5,339 bases of DNA, from positions 284 through 5,622 of the forward strand of contig DPLL01000077.1 of assembly GCA_003542015.1 (NCBI GenBank), given 5' to 3'. This document shows, in pieces, positions 5,311-5,339 of the stretch. Position 1 is the first letter of the stretch. Each line of letters starts with the position of its first letter. Source of the DNA: Microcoleaceae cyanobacterium UBA9251. GTDB taxonomy: Bacteria; Cyanobacteriota; Cyanobacteriia; Cyanobacteriales; Microcoleaceae. The notes below the pieces were generated by a model. The model worked only from the letters and a program-made list of their open reading frames with translations. It had not been told where the DNA came from and ran no database searches. A program made the position numbers and the translations under genes.

Positions 5311-5339
5311 TTGTAGGGACACAGCAGTGCTGTGTCCTT
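5311..5339. repeat. Interspersed hairpin repeat, cut by the window end
   Basis: GGACACAGCA (5317-5326) and TGCTGTGTCC (5328-5337) form a perfect 10-bp inverted repeat around one G (8-bp stem with a 5-base loop in RNA). The preceding TTGTAGG suggests a longer palindromic unit of the TTGTAGGGACAC...GTGTCC type, which is frequent between genes in filamentous cyanobacteria (from memory). It lies 10 bases after the LCP stop codon and may serve as its transcript end. Confidence 0.7.

Overview
The window looks like chromosomal DNA from a filamentous cyanobacterium, probably of the Oscillatoria/Microcoleus type. This rests on many CGATCG cores with one exact HIP1 octamer (GCGATCGC, 858-865), a CCAATTA-type heptamer short tandem repeat (139-180), and two GC-rich hairpin repeats of a kind scattered through such genomes (1082-1141 and 5311-5339). 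It also rests on cyanobacterial-type protein families. The placement comes from sequence character only; no database was searched.

Layout. Positions 1-284 are non-coding: an imperfect nonamer repeat, six tandem heptamers, a bulged inverted repeat and a plausible promoter. At 285-1067 (+) lies a lipoprotein disulfide oxidoreductase with a CPFC thioredoxin-fold active site and a ScsC/Com1-like N-terminal helix. A hairpin-rich repeat (1082-1141) separates it from the convergent rpe gene (1154-1855, -), which encodes ribulose-phosphate 3-epimerase of the Calvin cycle and pentose phosphate pathway. A divergent intergenic region leads to a 124-residue three-helix membrane protein of unknown function (2040-2414, +), whose stop codon sits inside a perfect 9-bp inverted repeat.

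Positions 2475-3770 hold a degenerate, tnpB-only element of the IS200/IS605 superfamily (IS1341-like). The first 362 TnpB codons are open. The reading frame then breaks at 3599, the consensus C-terminus continues in pieces in all three frames, and the RuvC-III aspartate is missing. The 3' part overlaps a structured region that looks like an omega (guide) RNA scaffold ending near TCAA at 3767-3770, followed by a terminator-like hairpin with six Ts. Right after it comes a gene for a LytR-CpsA-Psr (LCP) cell-wall glycopolymer ligase with a C-terminal LytR_C domain (3895-5301, +). The window ends inside another interspersed hairpin repeat.

The genes do not form one operon. Strand changes and hairpins separate the first three, and the TnpB remnant is inserted between the membrane-protein gene and the LCP gene. 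The DsbA-like and LCP proteins both act at the cell envelope, but nothing here links them functionally. The part most worth following up is the nuclease-deficient TnpB with an apparently retained guide-RNA scaffold: probably a decaying transposon gene, less likely an RNA-guided DNA-binding protein.
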